A DNA stretch of 33,826 bases from Bacillota bacterium (GTDB taxonomy: Bacteria; Bacillota_I; Bacilli_A; Acholeplasmatales; Acholeplasmataceae), in contig JAHISX010000062.1 in assembly GCA_018817915.1 (NCBI GenBank), positions 1-33,826 on the forward strand, written 5' to 3'. Below are positions 8,145 through 16,238 of the stretch, piece after piece. The notes beneath the pieces were generated by a model. The model saw only the letters and a program-made list of their open reading frames with translations, did not search any database and had not been told where the DNA came from. Within the stretch, counting starts at the first letter, position 1. Each line of letters begins with the position of its first letter. The position numbers were made by a program, and so were the translations under genes.

Positions 8145-8159
8145 TTAAGAAATTCTTAA
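8145..8159. promoter_or_regulatory. Inverted repeat TTAAGA-N3-TCTTAA upstream of the major pilin
   Basis: Perfect inverted repeat, extended by one base on each side (8144-8160). Its centre (8152) is 46 bases before the -10 start at 8198 and 16 bases lie between it and the -35. It has the same half-sites, spacing and promoter distance as the copy at 3976-3990. It could alternatively be a weak hairpin at the end of the pilC transcript, but there is no T-tract. Confidence 0.5.
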
Positions 8160-8175
8160 TTCAACATGCGTATTG

Positions 8176-8203
8176 TTGACAAATATAAATGCTGTGATAA
8201 GAT
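8176..8203 (+). promoter_or_regulatory. Promoter of the major pilin gene
   Basis: Consensus TTGACA (8176-8181), 16-base spacer, TAAGAT (8198-8203), about 40 bases before the start codon. The strong -35 fits high expression of a structural pilin. Confidence 0.7.
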
Positions 8204-8242
8204 TAAGTTAAAGATAAGGGAAATCATAAGGAGGAAAAAATT

Positions 8243-8644
8243 ATGACTCGAATTCTAAAAAGTAGAAAAGGTGTAACATCAGTTGAATTATTAGCAGTAA
8301 TCGTAATTCTTGGTATCATTGCAGCAATCGCTGTTCCTACTATTGGTGGTTTGATTGAAAGACAAAGAGTGAGTGCTGCTGAAGCAACATTCTCAAATAT
8401 CGAATCACAAGCTTTAATTTTTGCAGTTGATGATGAAGATGGTGTGTTTACACTTTCCGCTTTAATCGCTGATGGTTTCGATCTTAAGGACAATGTTCTT
8501 ACTTATGACGAAGCACAAGAAGAAGCTGTTGTAACTACAGCCATTACGATTACAGTTGTTGGCTCAACAGTTACTTTTGGACATGCAACTGAAACTGAGC
8601 TTTACATTAATGGTTATTTAGTCTCAACATTAGTTAACCCTTAA
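8243..8644 (+). CDS. Major type IV pilin (prepilin)
   Basis: 133 residues. The leader MTRILKSRKG is followed by VTSVELLAVIVILGIIAAIA: cleavage after Gly10, Glu at +5, and the long N-terminal hydrophobic helix of type IVa-like pilins. The mature protein, about 123 residues, has no Cys and ends in a beta-rich domain with ITITVVGSTVTFG. SD AGGAGG lies before the ATG. It has its own strong promoter and a good terminator, so it is a single-gene unit inside the T4P locus, as expected of the most abundant subunit. Acted on by the prepilin peptidase encoded next. It could be a ComGC-like competence pilin; pilin versus pseudopilin cannot be separated by sequence alone. Confidence 0.93.
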   Translation: MTRILKSRKGVTSVELLAVIVILGIIAAIAVPTIGGLIERQRVSAAEATFSNIESQALIFAVDDEDGVFTLSALIADGFDLKDNVLTYDEAQEEAVVTTAITITVVGSTVTFGHATETELYINGYLVSTLVNP

Positions 8645-8668
8645 TACTGTATTTAGTTATCAATTGAT

Positions 8669-8700
8669 AGAGGTCACTTCTTAAGTACCTCTTTTCTTTT
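8669..8700 (+). terminator. Terminator after the major pilin
   Basis: AGAGGT-C-ACTT pairs with AAGTACCTCT around a 3-base loop (one bulged C), followed by TTTCTTTT. Confidence 0.85.
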
Positions 8701-8721
8701 ATATAAGGATAAAATCTAGTA

Positions 8722-8750
8722 TTGTTAGAACTTTAAAAACAATGTATAAT
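8722..8750 (+). promoter_or_regulatory. Promoter of the pilD-pilMN-pilO operon
   Basis: TTGTTA (8722-8727), 17-base spacer, consensus TATAAT (8745-8750). The leader downstream contains a small inverted repeat CTTAAT/ATTAAG (8767-8784) that covers part of the SD. Confidence 0.6.
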
Positions 8751-8797
8751 AAATGTAGGAGATGTGCTTAATTTATTAATTAAGGACTATATTGTTT

Positions 8798-9550
8798 ATG
8801 ACACTGGTATATTCGATATTGATTTTCATATTAGGCGCATTATTCACTTCTTTTTTTCAATTGGTTGCTGAAAGAATACCTAATCATGAGTCTATCAATG
8901 GGAGAAGCTATTGTCCTAAATGTCATCAAACGTTGCGTTGGGTAGACATTCTCCCTGTATTTGGTTATTTGATTAATAAGGGAAAATGTCATTTTTGTAA
9001 TATGACAATTCCGATTTCACATTTATTATTAGAAATATTTGGTGGAACGCTCTTTGTTTTTGCTTATTTAACACTTGGATTCCAACTAGAACTTATTGTT
9101 GCTATGATTATGATTTCTGTTTTGCTTGCCGAATCAATTAGTGATGCTTTATATATGATTGTCATTGATCGTATTTGGATGATTGGGATAGTGCCAATTA
9201 TTGCAATTAGAATCATCCAAGAAGATTTCTTTAAATACGCTTTATCAAGCATCATTATGTTTACAATCCTTTATCTGTTTGCTTACATCGGTAAGAAAAT
9301 TTATCGCAAAGAAGCATTTGGTGGTGGAGACGTAAAAATATATCTCTTTATTGGTTTTTGTTTAACATATCAACTAGGTATTTTATCATTATTTCTTGCT
9401 TCATTATTTGGTTTAATTTATGGTATCATCAAGCAGAAAAGCGGTCACACAGAAATTGCTTTAATACCGTTTATCTTCGCAGGTGTTTTCATTTCATATT
9501 TCTATGGAGATATGTTGATCAGTTGGTATTTAAATTTACTAGGAGTGTGA
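8798..9550 (+). CDS. pilD: Prepilin peptidase/N-methyltransferase PilD
   Basis: About 250 residues, polytopic membrane aspartic protease that removes prepilin leaders and usually methylates the new N terminus. The N-terminal domain has the zinc-binding double CxxC (CPKC and CHFC near residues 37-70). The catalytic Asp pair is visible as an Asp in the SISDALYMIVID segment and in the GGGDVK motif (about residue 175). Several hydrophobic helices surround them. I prefer ATG 8798, 11 bases after AAGGA; TTG 8792 in frame is only 5 bases away. Its substrates are the four prepilins in this locus. It overlaps no gene but is followed after 6 bases by pilMN. Confidence 0.94.
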   Translation: MTLVYSILIFILGALFTSFFQLVAERIPNHESINGRSYCPKCHQTLRWVDILPVFGYLINKGKCHFCNMTIPISHLLLEIFGGTLFVFAYLTLGFQLELIVAMIMISVLLAESISDALYMIVIDRIWMIGIVPIIAIRIIQEDFFKYALSSIIMFTILYLFAYIGKKIYRKEAFGGGDVKIYLFIGFCLTYQLGILSLFLASLFGLIYGIIKQKSGHTEIALIPFIFAGVFISYFYGDMLISWYLNLLGV

Positions 9551-9556
9551 TGTATC

Positions 9557-11011
9557 ATGTTGTTTCGAAAAGGTGAAGTCAATATCTTTATAACCGATGA
9601 AGCAGTTGGTATTTATCAAAGTGCATTAAAAAAGGACAAAGCACCGATAAGTACAGTTATCGATCTTGAAAAACAGATTGTTGAAAATGGTTATATCATT
9701 GATCCTGAAGCACTTTATTTGAAAATAAAGATGCTTTTTAAGAAAAACAATATCAAGCCAAGAAGTGTTAATATGACCATTCACGATCAAAATCTTTTGA
9801 TACGTGAGTTTAATATTGATAAAGAAGATCTTCAGAAAAAAACAATAGCTACCTATATCCGCGAACAAGAAGGCAGGTCCATTCATTTTCCTTTTGAAGA
9901 AGCAAATATTACATATTATGTCAAAGCTGAAGATGCGCAGACGATATCAGCAGTTGTTATCATCTCTGATGAAAACTTATTACAAGATTACCATGATGTC
10001 TTCGATCGTTTAGGTCTTAAATATGTCTCATTTAATATTGCACCCCGTGTTTTATATCGCTTATATCAAAATGAATTTGATAAGGATCTAGAACAAGCTA
10101 TGATTGTTTCATTATATGGCAATATGATAACTATCAACATTCTTGAACATGGCATTCCTGCATTTGGCATGATTGAAGAATGCGAAGGTCATGCCAATCA
10201 GTATTATGAAGTGGTAGAAAACTATATAGAGCGTGTTGCTAATTATTATCATTTCAATGTGAAAAAAGGATCAACAAATATTTCTGATATCATCGTCTTC
10301 AACTTTAATAAACAAATTTCAGAAAGTGACATTAAAAACAAAATTAGACCTGAAATTGAAAATTTAAAACTTGATGTCTACCAATCTCAAAATAGAATAT
10401 CTGAGATTGAAAATATTGATGACTTTTGTACAATGTCATATGCTTCAAGTCTTAAGAAAAAAGGCGATCATACGCATTTGTTTAATTTTGAATTAGAGCG
10501 CTCAAAGAGAATTACCAATTACGCAAATTACATACTTGTTTTGTCATTTACTATTTTCTCAGCGGTTGCTTTAATATATATTCCATATATTACTTTTAAT
10601 GAAGATATTAATGTTCAACAAAATATCAATCATGTTCTCCAAAATCAACTTGACACCTTGAGAGAAGAAACACCAATCGTCCCTTCAACATCTGTTATGG
10701 AGAGAGGCTATAGTAATGCATATGATTATCTGATCAGTCAAGTAGATGAACCTTCGATATATTTTTCAGATTTATTAGATCAAATTAGTGGTAGTATGCA
10801 AGTTGAACTCTATTCATTGGATGCTTCTACACAACAGATCATGATTGTTGTGTCAGCGACTTCAGAAGCTGAGTTGTATGAGTATCTCATTGTTATTTAT
10901 GAAGCATATGGTATAACAGATGGCACCGATGATTTAAGATGGATGGCATCTCAGCCCAGCAGAAGATTTATTTCAAACCTAATGATGGAGGTAACCATCA
11001 ATTATGCGTAA
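9557..11011 (+). CDS. Fused PilM-PilN pilus alignment protein
   Basis: 484 residues. Residues about 1-310 look like the actin-fold PilM domain: the alternating pattern VNMTIHDQNLLIREFNI, then IREQEGRSIHFPFEEANITY and the lobe with MIVSLYGNMITINILEHGIP. A single transmembrane segment follows at about 321-345, then a 140-residue periplasmic-type part with a coiled stretch (QQNINHVLQNQLDTLREE) like PilN. PilM and PilN are separate proteins in well-studied T4P systems, where PilM binds the short cytoplasmic tail of PilN, so a fusion is functionally sensible. The usual DIG-type phosphate-binding motifs of PilM are not evident. The next gene is PilO-like and overlaps by 8 bases. Assignment rests on pattern and context. 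Confidence 0.75.
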   Translation: MLFRKGEVNIFITDEAVGIYQSALKKDKAPISTVIDLEKQIVENGYIIDPEALYLKIKMLFKKNNIKPRSVNMTIHDQNLLIREFNIDKEDLQKKTIATYIREQEGRSIHFPFEEANITYYVKAEDAQTISAVVIISDENLLQDYHDVFDRLGLKYVSFNIAPRVLYRLYQNEFDKDLEQAMIVSLYGNMITINILEHGIPAFGMIEECEGHANQYYEVVENYIERVANYYHFNVKKGSTNISDIIVFNFNKQISESDIKNKIRPEIENLKLDVYQSQNRISEIENIDDFCTMSYASSLKKKGDHTHLFNFELERSKRITNYANYILVLSFTIFSAVALIYIPYITFNEDINVQQNINHVLQNQLDTLREETPIVPSTSVMERGYSNAYDYLISQVDEPSIYFSDLLDQISGSMQVELYSLDASTQQIMIVVSATSEAELYEYLIVIYEAYGITDGTDDLRWMASQPSRRFISNLMMEVTINYA

Positions 11012-11570
11012 AACAAATGTATTTGGACGAAAAGTCCATAGAGCTAAATTACTATACTTAGTTTTCTTTGTATTCGTTGCTGTGATCGCTTTGAATTATA
11101 CGATTATCCAAATTCAAACAAGTCAATTAGAAGAACTTCAACAACAAGAAATTATCTTGCAAGACCAAATCGATAATTTATTGGAAACTTCACAATTGGA
11201 AACCTACCATGAAGTAAGTCAAATTATCCAATATTTACCAAACACCTATAATCAATTAGGTATTATCAATGAAATTGGATTTGTTAGAAATTTATCAGGA
11301 TTAGCTTTAGCTACTAATTTCTCTTTAAATTTTGATGAATCAACAGATTCGCCATTTGAAGAAGATTTGGTAAGTACTGTGACATTCACTAAAATTACAT
11401 TGAGTATGACGATTGATAATCCTACATTGATATTTGATTTCATCGATAATTTACTTGCACAAGATAGAATTTATTATATTGATGCACTAGAAGTTACCTA
11501 TACAACAGATGATAAAGCTATGATTCAAATGACCATCTATACCTTTTATAATGATGTTTTAATTTCCTAA
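11004..11570 (+). CDS. PilO-like pilus alignment protein
   Basis: 188 residues: basic N terminus, one transmembrane helix at about 15-36 (LLYLVFFVFVAVIALNY), a Gln/Glu-rich coiled coil (about 40-62, QLEELQQQEIILQDQID), then an alpha/beta domain ending in repeated beta strands. This is the architecture and length of PilO/GspM. It overlaps the PilMN gene by 8 bases, with GGAGGT (10987-10992) inside the preceding coding region as its SD. PilN and PilO normally heterodimerise through this type of domain. Sequence identity to PilO is not obvious by eye, so the name relies on topology and operon place. Confidence 0.72.
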   Translation: MRKTNVFGRKVHRAKLLYLVFFVFVAVIALNYTIIQIQTSQLEELQQQEIILQDQIDNLLETSQLETYHEVSQIIQYLPNTYNQLGIINEIGFVRNLSGLALATNFSLNFDESTDSPFEEDLVSTVTFTKITLSMTIDNPTLIFDFIDNLLAQDRIYYIDALEVTYTTDDKAMIQMTIYTFYNDVLIS

Positions 11571-11587
11571 AAAAATGTCTTAATTGA

Positions 11588-11615
11588 AAGAGCAGAACAA
11601 TCTGCTCTTTTTTTC
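11588..11615 (+). terminator. Terminator closing the pilus locus
   Basis: A 9-bp stem AAGAGCAGA/TCTGCTCTT with a 4-base loop, followed by a run of T. Marks the end of the pilD-pilMN-pilO unit. Confidence 0.93.
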
Positions 11616-11661
11616 TATGATTATTAAATAATCAAACCTGCTTTATGTTCTTTACTAACCA

Positions 11662-11670
11662 TGATATAAT
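11662..11670 (+). promoter_or_regulatory. Extended -10 promoter of the ftsK operon
   Basis: TGATATAAT (extended -10) lies 23 bases before the start codon. The -35 region (TTTATG at 11642-11647) is a weak match. Confidence 0.5.
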
Positions 11671-11693
11671 AATCTATAAGGAGGAAATCGCCA

Positions 11694-12467
11694 ATGCAGG
11701 TATTTTTCTCAATAGGACCTATCAGATTTGATTATAGTACATTTATTAGTTTTTTAATCGGCATTAGTTTCGGTTTTTTACTATTACTCCTTATCTATCT
11801 TTATGCTGTACTCAAAAGTTTAAATAAAGGATTAAAACTTAGAGGTGTTGATGAACAGGATATAGATGAAGAAGAAATTAAATGGTTGATTAGAGATGCT
11901 CAAAAGTTATTCAAAAACAAAGAAGAAAGAAATGCTATTGGATATCCTCAGCATTTACTTAATATTACACGAGAACTTTCTGTAGATATTGCTAAAAAGT
12001 TTTACCCAAAATCAAAATACCCATATCTTGAGCTTACCGTTGATGAAACCTTAAGACTCAATCACTATATTACGAATCGGTTAGAAGAATTGTTAAGTGG
12101 TAGAATCCTCAGAATGGCAAGAGGTCTTACACTGACAAAGATTGTTGAGATGAATGAAACAAAAACTAAATTTGAAAACAATGCTATTGTAAAGACGGCA
12201 AAAAAATATCAGAATGTTGCTAAAGCTTCATTGGCTGTAATTAATGCAGTGAATCCGGTGTGGTGGTTTAGAAAAGTAACAAAAGAAGTTGCTGTTAATC
12301 AGGTTTTGATTAGGATTGGTATGACAGTGATTGCCATCACTGGTGAAGAAACATATAAGATTTATAGTAAAAAAGTATTTGATGTCGAAAAGACAATTGA
12401 TACAGGTGTAGATGCGATTTATGAAGCATTAAGTAACGATTTGAAAGATGCAGGTGCACAGGAATGA
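11694..12467 (+). CDS. Conserved-looking membrane protein of unknown function, coupled to ftsK
   Basis: 257 residues; family not recognised. One strong hydrophobic segment lies at about 16-40 (FISFLIGISFGFLLLLLIYL), followed by a cytoplasmic-looking alpha-helical, charged region (DEQDIDEEEIKWLIRDAQKLF) and a further amphipathic/hydrophobic part near 160-205 with the sequence VNPVWWFRKV. SD AAGGAGG gives a confident start. Its stop overlaps the start of ftsK by 4 bases (ATGA), implying coupled translation. Because the FtsK here has no membrane segment, this protein may act as its membrane partner; that is a hypothesis from arrangement only. Confidence 0.8.
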   Translation: MQVFFSIGPIRFDYSTFISFLIGISFGFLLLLLIYLYAVLKSLNKGLKLRGVDEQDIDEEEIKWLIRDAQKLFKNKEERNAIGYPQHLLNITRELSVDIAKKFYPKSKYPYLELTVDETLRLNHYITNRLEELLSGRILRMARGLTLTKIVEMNETKTKFENNAIVKTAKKYQNVAKASLAVINAVNPVWWFRKVTKEVAVNQVLIRIGMTVIAITGEETYKIYSKKVFDVEKTIDTGVDAIYEALSNDLKDAGAQE

Positions 12468-14527
12468 GAAAACAAAAAGAAATGCCACAACTCAATATTG
12501 AAAAGCCTCCATTTTTGATTTTCCAATTTGCAAAAATAGAAGGTATACGTGGAAAAGATATCTATAAGAAATCTCATTTTGTGTCCCCTATTTTTGGTCG
12601 TAGCGTTAAAGATGTAGTCACTGTACCATTTACTGTTAAAAATACTGGAGATACAACACGTCGTTTTGATGCTTTTAGAACAAAGACTAAATTAAGTGAA
12701 GATGATGCTAAGCGCAAGTATGGCACAAAGTATTATGAATTCACTAATATCATAAGCAACAAAACTAGAACTGAATACTTCGGAGAATCAAGTTATATCC
12801 CAACGGATGAAAAAGAAAAAGAAGAAGTTCAAGAAAGAAAGATTATTACACCAATTTCTAGAACATATAGACAACCAATAGAAAAGGAACCAACTGCATT
12901 TAAAGCAACACCACCTATTAAACGTGTTGTTCAAGTAGAACCAGTCATGGAAGAAAAGAAAGTTCCAAGTGAACCAATCGTTGATACATATAGAAGAAGA
13001 ACACCTGTTCAAATTCAAGAAATTAAAACATCGGATTTTGGAACAACTCAAAATGTAGAACCAGAATATCTATCTCCAGATCCAATCTATGTACCTAAAG
13101 ATGAACCAGTTTATCAATTTCCATCCATCAAACTATTTAGTAAAAAGGATAGAGATTTGACAGCAAAACCACAATGGTTATTGGATCAGATTGATATTAT
13201 TAATGCGACACTTCAGCAATTTGGTATTGAAGGAGAAGTGAGCGGAAGTGTTAAAGGGCCAACCGTTACGCGTTATGAGATTGCTTTGGAACCTGGTGTT
13301 AATGTTAAACGTATTTTAGGTATACAGGATAATTTAATGATGAATCTAGCATCTAAATCATTACGTATTGAAGCCCCAATTCCAGGGAAACCATATGTAG
13401 GCTTAGAAGTTCCAAATGTGAAACCAGAAATTGTTGCTTTTGGTAATGTTGTAGATACAAAAGAGTTCTTAGACGATTTTGATCACCCACTTAAGGTTGC
13501 TTTAGGTGTCGATATTGACGGTCAAAATATTTATGCTGACATTCAATCGATGCCTCATGGACTCATCGCAGGTGCAACCAATTCAGGTAAGAGTGTTTGC
13601 GTCAATACAGTCTTAGTCAGTTTATTACTCAAGAATAAACCAGAAGATTTAAAGTTAATTTTAATTGATCCTAAGATGGTTGAACTTACACCATATAATG
13701 ACTTACCACATTTGATCACCCCAGTTATTACAGATGCTAAAATGGCAGCTGCAGCACTCAATTGGGCAGTAAATGAAATGGAACAACGTTATCAAAACTT
13801 TGCGAATAGCAGAAGTCGTGATATTCGTTCATATAATGATAATATTAAACGTGGTTTGATTGAATCTGAAAAGATGCCATATATCGTCATCGTCATTGAT
13901 GAGTTAGCTGACTTAATGATGGCAGCACCACATGATGTTGAAGATTCAATTCAAAGATTGACTCAAAAGGCAAGAGCTGCTGGTATTCATTTACTTGTAG
14001 CAACCCAAAGACCTACAACAGATGTTGTTAAAGGAACGATTAAATCTAATATTCCAGTTCGTATCGCCTTTAAGGTTGCTTCATTTGTTGATTCTACAAC
14101 GATTTTAGATGGAGCAGGCGCTGAATCTCTTCTAGGCAAGGGTGATATGCTACTTAAGCGTTCAGATCGTGCACACCGTCTTCAAGGGGCATATATACCA
14201 GATGAAGAAATCTATGCTGTTACTGATTTTATTAGAAAACAATTTAAGCCAGAATATATATTTGAACATGATTCCTTAAAACAACAAGCGAGAATGCGTG
14301 AAGTCGCAAATGATGATTTATTTGAAGATGTTGCATACTTTGTTGTCCAAACAGGCAATGCATCAATTAATAGTATTCAAAAAGAATTTGAAATAGGGTT
14401 TAATAGAGCTCAAAAACTAGTTGAAATGCTAGAAGAATATCAAGTCGTTTCACCAAGTCAAGGTACAAAAGCGAGAGAAGTTCTTGTTTCTGTATCCGAA
14501 CTAAAAACAATTTTAGGACACGATTGA
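12464..14527 (+). CDS. ftsK: DNA translocase FtsK/SpoIIIE, without N-terminal membrane domain
   Basis: 687 residues. FtsK/SpoIIIE proteins pump chromosomal DNA through closing septa and help resolve dimers. The motor is complete: an alpha domain around VSGSVKGPTVTRYEIALEPG (about 262-281), Walker A GATNSGKSVCVNT (about 370), Walker B YIVIVIDELADLMM (about 473), LVATQRPTTDVVKGTIKSNI, and a C-terminal winged-helix gamma domain (about 625-685, with QKEFEIGFNRAQKLVEMLEE). Residues 1-230 contain no hydrophobic segment; instead there is a basic domain and a Lys/Glu/Pro-rich linker. Usual family members have four N-terminal transmembrane helices. It overlaps the upstream membrane-protein gene by 4 bases. 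Confidence 0.94.
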   Translation: MRKQKEMPQLNIEKPPFLIFQFAKIEGIRGKDIYKKSHFVSPIFGRSVKDVVTVPFTVKNTGDTTRRFDAFRTKTKLSEDDAKRKYGTKYYEFTNIISNKTRTEYFGESSYIPTDEKEKEEVQERKIITPISRTYRQPIEKEPTAFKATPPIKRVVQVEPVMEEKKVPSEPIVDTYRRRTPVQIQEIKTSDFGTTQNVEPEYLSPDPIYVPKDEPVYQFPSIKLFSKKDRDLTAKPQWLLDQIDIINATLQQFGIEGEVSGSVKGPTVTRYEIALEPGVNVKRILGIQDNLMMNLASKSLRIEAPIPGKPYVGLEVPNVKPEIVAFGNVVDTKEFLDDFDHPLKVALGVDIDGQNIYADIQSMPHGLIAGATNSGKSVCVNTVLVSLLLKNKPEDLKLILIDPKMVELTPYNDLPHLITPVITDAKMAAAALNWAVNEMEQRYQNFANSRSRDIRSYNDNIKRGLIESEKMPYIVIVIDELADLMMAAPHDVEDSIQRLTQKARAAGIHLLVATQRPTTDVVKGTIKSNIPVRIAFKVASFVDSTTILDGAGAESLLGKGDMLLKRSDRAHRLQGAYIPDEEIYAVTDFIRKQFKPEYIFEHDSLKQQARMREVANDDLFEDVAYFVVQTGNASINSIQKEFEIGFNRAQKLVEMLEEYQVVSPSQGTKAREVLVSVSELKTILGHD

Positions 14528-14547
14528 GAACAATAAAGGATGATAAT

Positions 14548-15396
14548 ATGACATTAAAGAAAGCATACAAAACATTAATACTGACAATTCTTCTTATGAT
14601 GTTAACGGTCGTCCTTTATGCATATCATGTGACCAAATTGACTCTACAATGGGGACTTATTGGCCTTACTGTTTCGGCAATCGCATCCATTTTCGCCATT
14701 ATTCTTTCAATCCATCAAGTTAAACACGTTAAAGAAGTTAAGTTAGAATTTTGGTCAACACACCGGTTTGAGATTCTGGATTGGTTAACTTTCCTTTCAG
14801 TTTCGCTCATGATTATTTTCATCGTTTTTTCTTTTTTCATCTTACCATCAAATATTGATCAAAATTCAATGTATCCAACACTTAAACCAGGAGAACGCAT
14901 CATCATCAGTCATTTCTTATATGAACCTGAAAGAAATGATGTGATCATTGTTGAAATTACACAAGAAGCTTATCCCGATGTTCCTTTAGATAAATTTGAT
15001 GATGGCAATGGTAATATATTAGATCGCATATATTTTGTTAAGCGCCTTGTTGGACTTCCTGGAGATTTAGTTGAGTTTTCTTTAGATCCTGACGATCCCG
15101 CTCAATCTTTTGTTATGATTAATGGTGTTGTTATATTAACACCTTATGATCAACCATATATCATTAAAAATGTTGATCTAGATAACATCAGTGTATCACT
15201 TGAATCAGGTATCTTAATGGATGGACAATATTTAGCTTTCGGTGATAATGCCAATGGTTTCATTTTTGATCCGATAACTGGAGATCGAGTGAACTTACTA
15301 GGATCATTTGACAGTAGAGGCTTTGGTGCAGTGTATTATGAAGATATTATAGGTAAGGTCATTTTTAGATTATGGCCGATGGGTGCGGTCCAATGA
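14548..15396 (+). CDS. lepB: Signal peptidase I
   Basis: 282 residues. Membrane serine protease that removes Sec signal peptides. There are three hydrophobic segments (about 7-26, 34-53 and 81-100); the catalytic Ser is in QNSMYPTLKPG (Ser107) and the general-base Lys in FVKRLVGLPGD (Lys165). The late box GDN...FDSRGFG is present, separated by a 20-residue insert. I chose ATG 14548, 7 bases after AAAGGA. An in-frame TTG at 14524 overlaps ftsK but has no SD. Three N-terminal helices are more than the usual one in Bacillus SipS and closer to larger lepB forms. It overlaps rbgA by 4 bases. Confidence 0.93.
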   Translation: MTLKKAYKTLILTILLMMLTVVLYAYHVTKLTLQWGLIGLTVSAIASIFAIILSIHQVKHVKEVKLEFWSTHRFEILDWLTFLSVSLMIIFIVFSFFILPSNIDQNSMYPTLKPGERIIISHFLYEPERNDVIIVEITQEAYPDVPLDKFDDGNGNILDRIYFVKRLVGLPGDLVEFSLDPDDPAQSFVMINGVVILTPYDQPYIIKNVDLDNISVSLESGILMDGQYLAFGDNANGFIFDPITGDRVNLLGSFDSRGFGAVYYEDIIGKVIFRLWPMGAVQ

Positions 15397-16238
15397 TGAA
15401 ACAAATACAATGGTTTCCTGGACATATGTTTAAGTCTTTGAGACAAATTAGAGAAAAAATTACTTTAATGGATATTGTACTTGTCTTATTAGATTCCAGA
15501 CTTCCTTCATCAAGTATGAATCCAGAGATATTTAAAATTATTAAGGATAAACCAACTTTAATCCTATTTAATAAAATGGACTTATCAGATGAAAGTATTT
15601 TAAATGAATGGGTTAAACATTACGAAAGTCAAGGATATTTGACTCTAAAAATAGATGCACAGTCAGGTAAGAATGTTTCAAAAATACATGATTATGCAAA
15701 AATTGTTTTAAAAGAACAAATTGAACGTAGCCGTTCAAAGGGATTAAAAGATCGCCCAATCCGGACGATGATTTTAGGTATACCTAATGTTGGGAAGTCG
15801 ACATTGATCAATCAACTATCAAAATCTGGTGCTACAAAAACAGGTAATACCCCTGGTGTGACAAAAGCACAGCAGTGGATTAAGCTTTCTGATGATTTTG
15901 AACTCCTAGATACACCTGGTGTGCTATGGCCAAAATTTGAAGATCCAAAAGTTGGTTATCATTTAGCAATTACAGGAGCAATCAAAGATAAGATTTTACC
16001 TGAAGATGATGTTGTTAAATATGCACTTAATTTCTTAAAGACATATTATTCTAACAGATTAAGAGAGCGTTATAATATAGAAAGCGAAGATGATTTCGTT
16101 GAAATGCTGGACATGATTGGTAAACAAAGAGGAGCACTTCTTAAAGGTGCTGAGATTGATTACCAGCGTGTTTATACCATTATATTAACAGATATAAGAA
16201 ATAAACAATTAGGAGGACTATCTTTTGACAGACTCTAG
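15393..16238 (+). CDS. rbgA: Ribosome biogenesis GTPase RbgA (YlqF)
   Basis: 281 residues. Circularly permuted GTPase needed for late 50S subunit assembly. Motifs come in the permuted order: G4 NKMD (about 60-63), DAQSGKN (G5 region), then G1 GIPNVGKST (129-137), G2 region GNTPGVT and G3 DTPGVLWP. A C-terminal helical domain follows (about 190-281). The start is set at ATG 15393, which overlaps the lepB stop as ATGA; the upstream in-frame ATG at 15372 would add seven residues before the conserved IQWFPGHM start and is less likely. Part of a tight run lepB-rbgA-rnhB, an order also common in Bacillota. Confidence 0.95.
   Translation: MMKQIQWFPGHMFKSLRQIREKITLMDIVLVLLDSRLPSSSMNPEIFKIIKDKPTLILFNKMDLSDESILNEWVKHYESQGYLTLKIDAQSGKNVSKIHDYAKIVLKEQIERSRSKGLKDRPIRTMILGIPNVGKSTLINQLSKSGATKTGNTPGVTKAQQWIKLSDDFELLDTPGVLWPKFEDPKVGYHLAITGAIKDKILPEDDVVKYALNFLKTYYSNRLRERYNIESEDDFVEMLDMIGKQRGALLKGAEIDYQRVYTIILTDIRNKQLGGLSFDRL

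Noticed and set aside
9358-9576. 72-codon plus-strand frame overlapping the end of pilD
   Set aside because: Out of frame inside a clear prepilin peptidase gene, with no SD and shadow-like composition.
12788-13051. 87-codon open frame opposite ftsK, very rich in Phe, Trp, Cys and Asn
   Set aside because: It is the complement of the Lys/Glu-rich FtsK linker; composition is an artefact and there is no SD.
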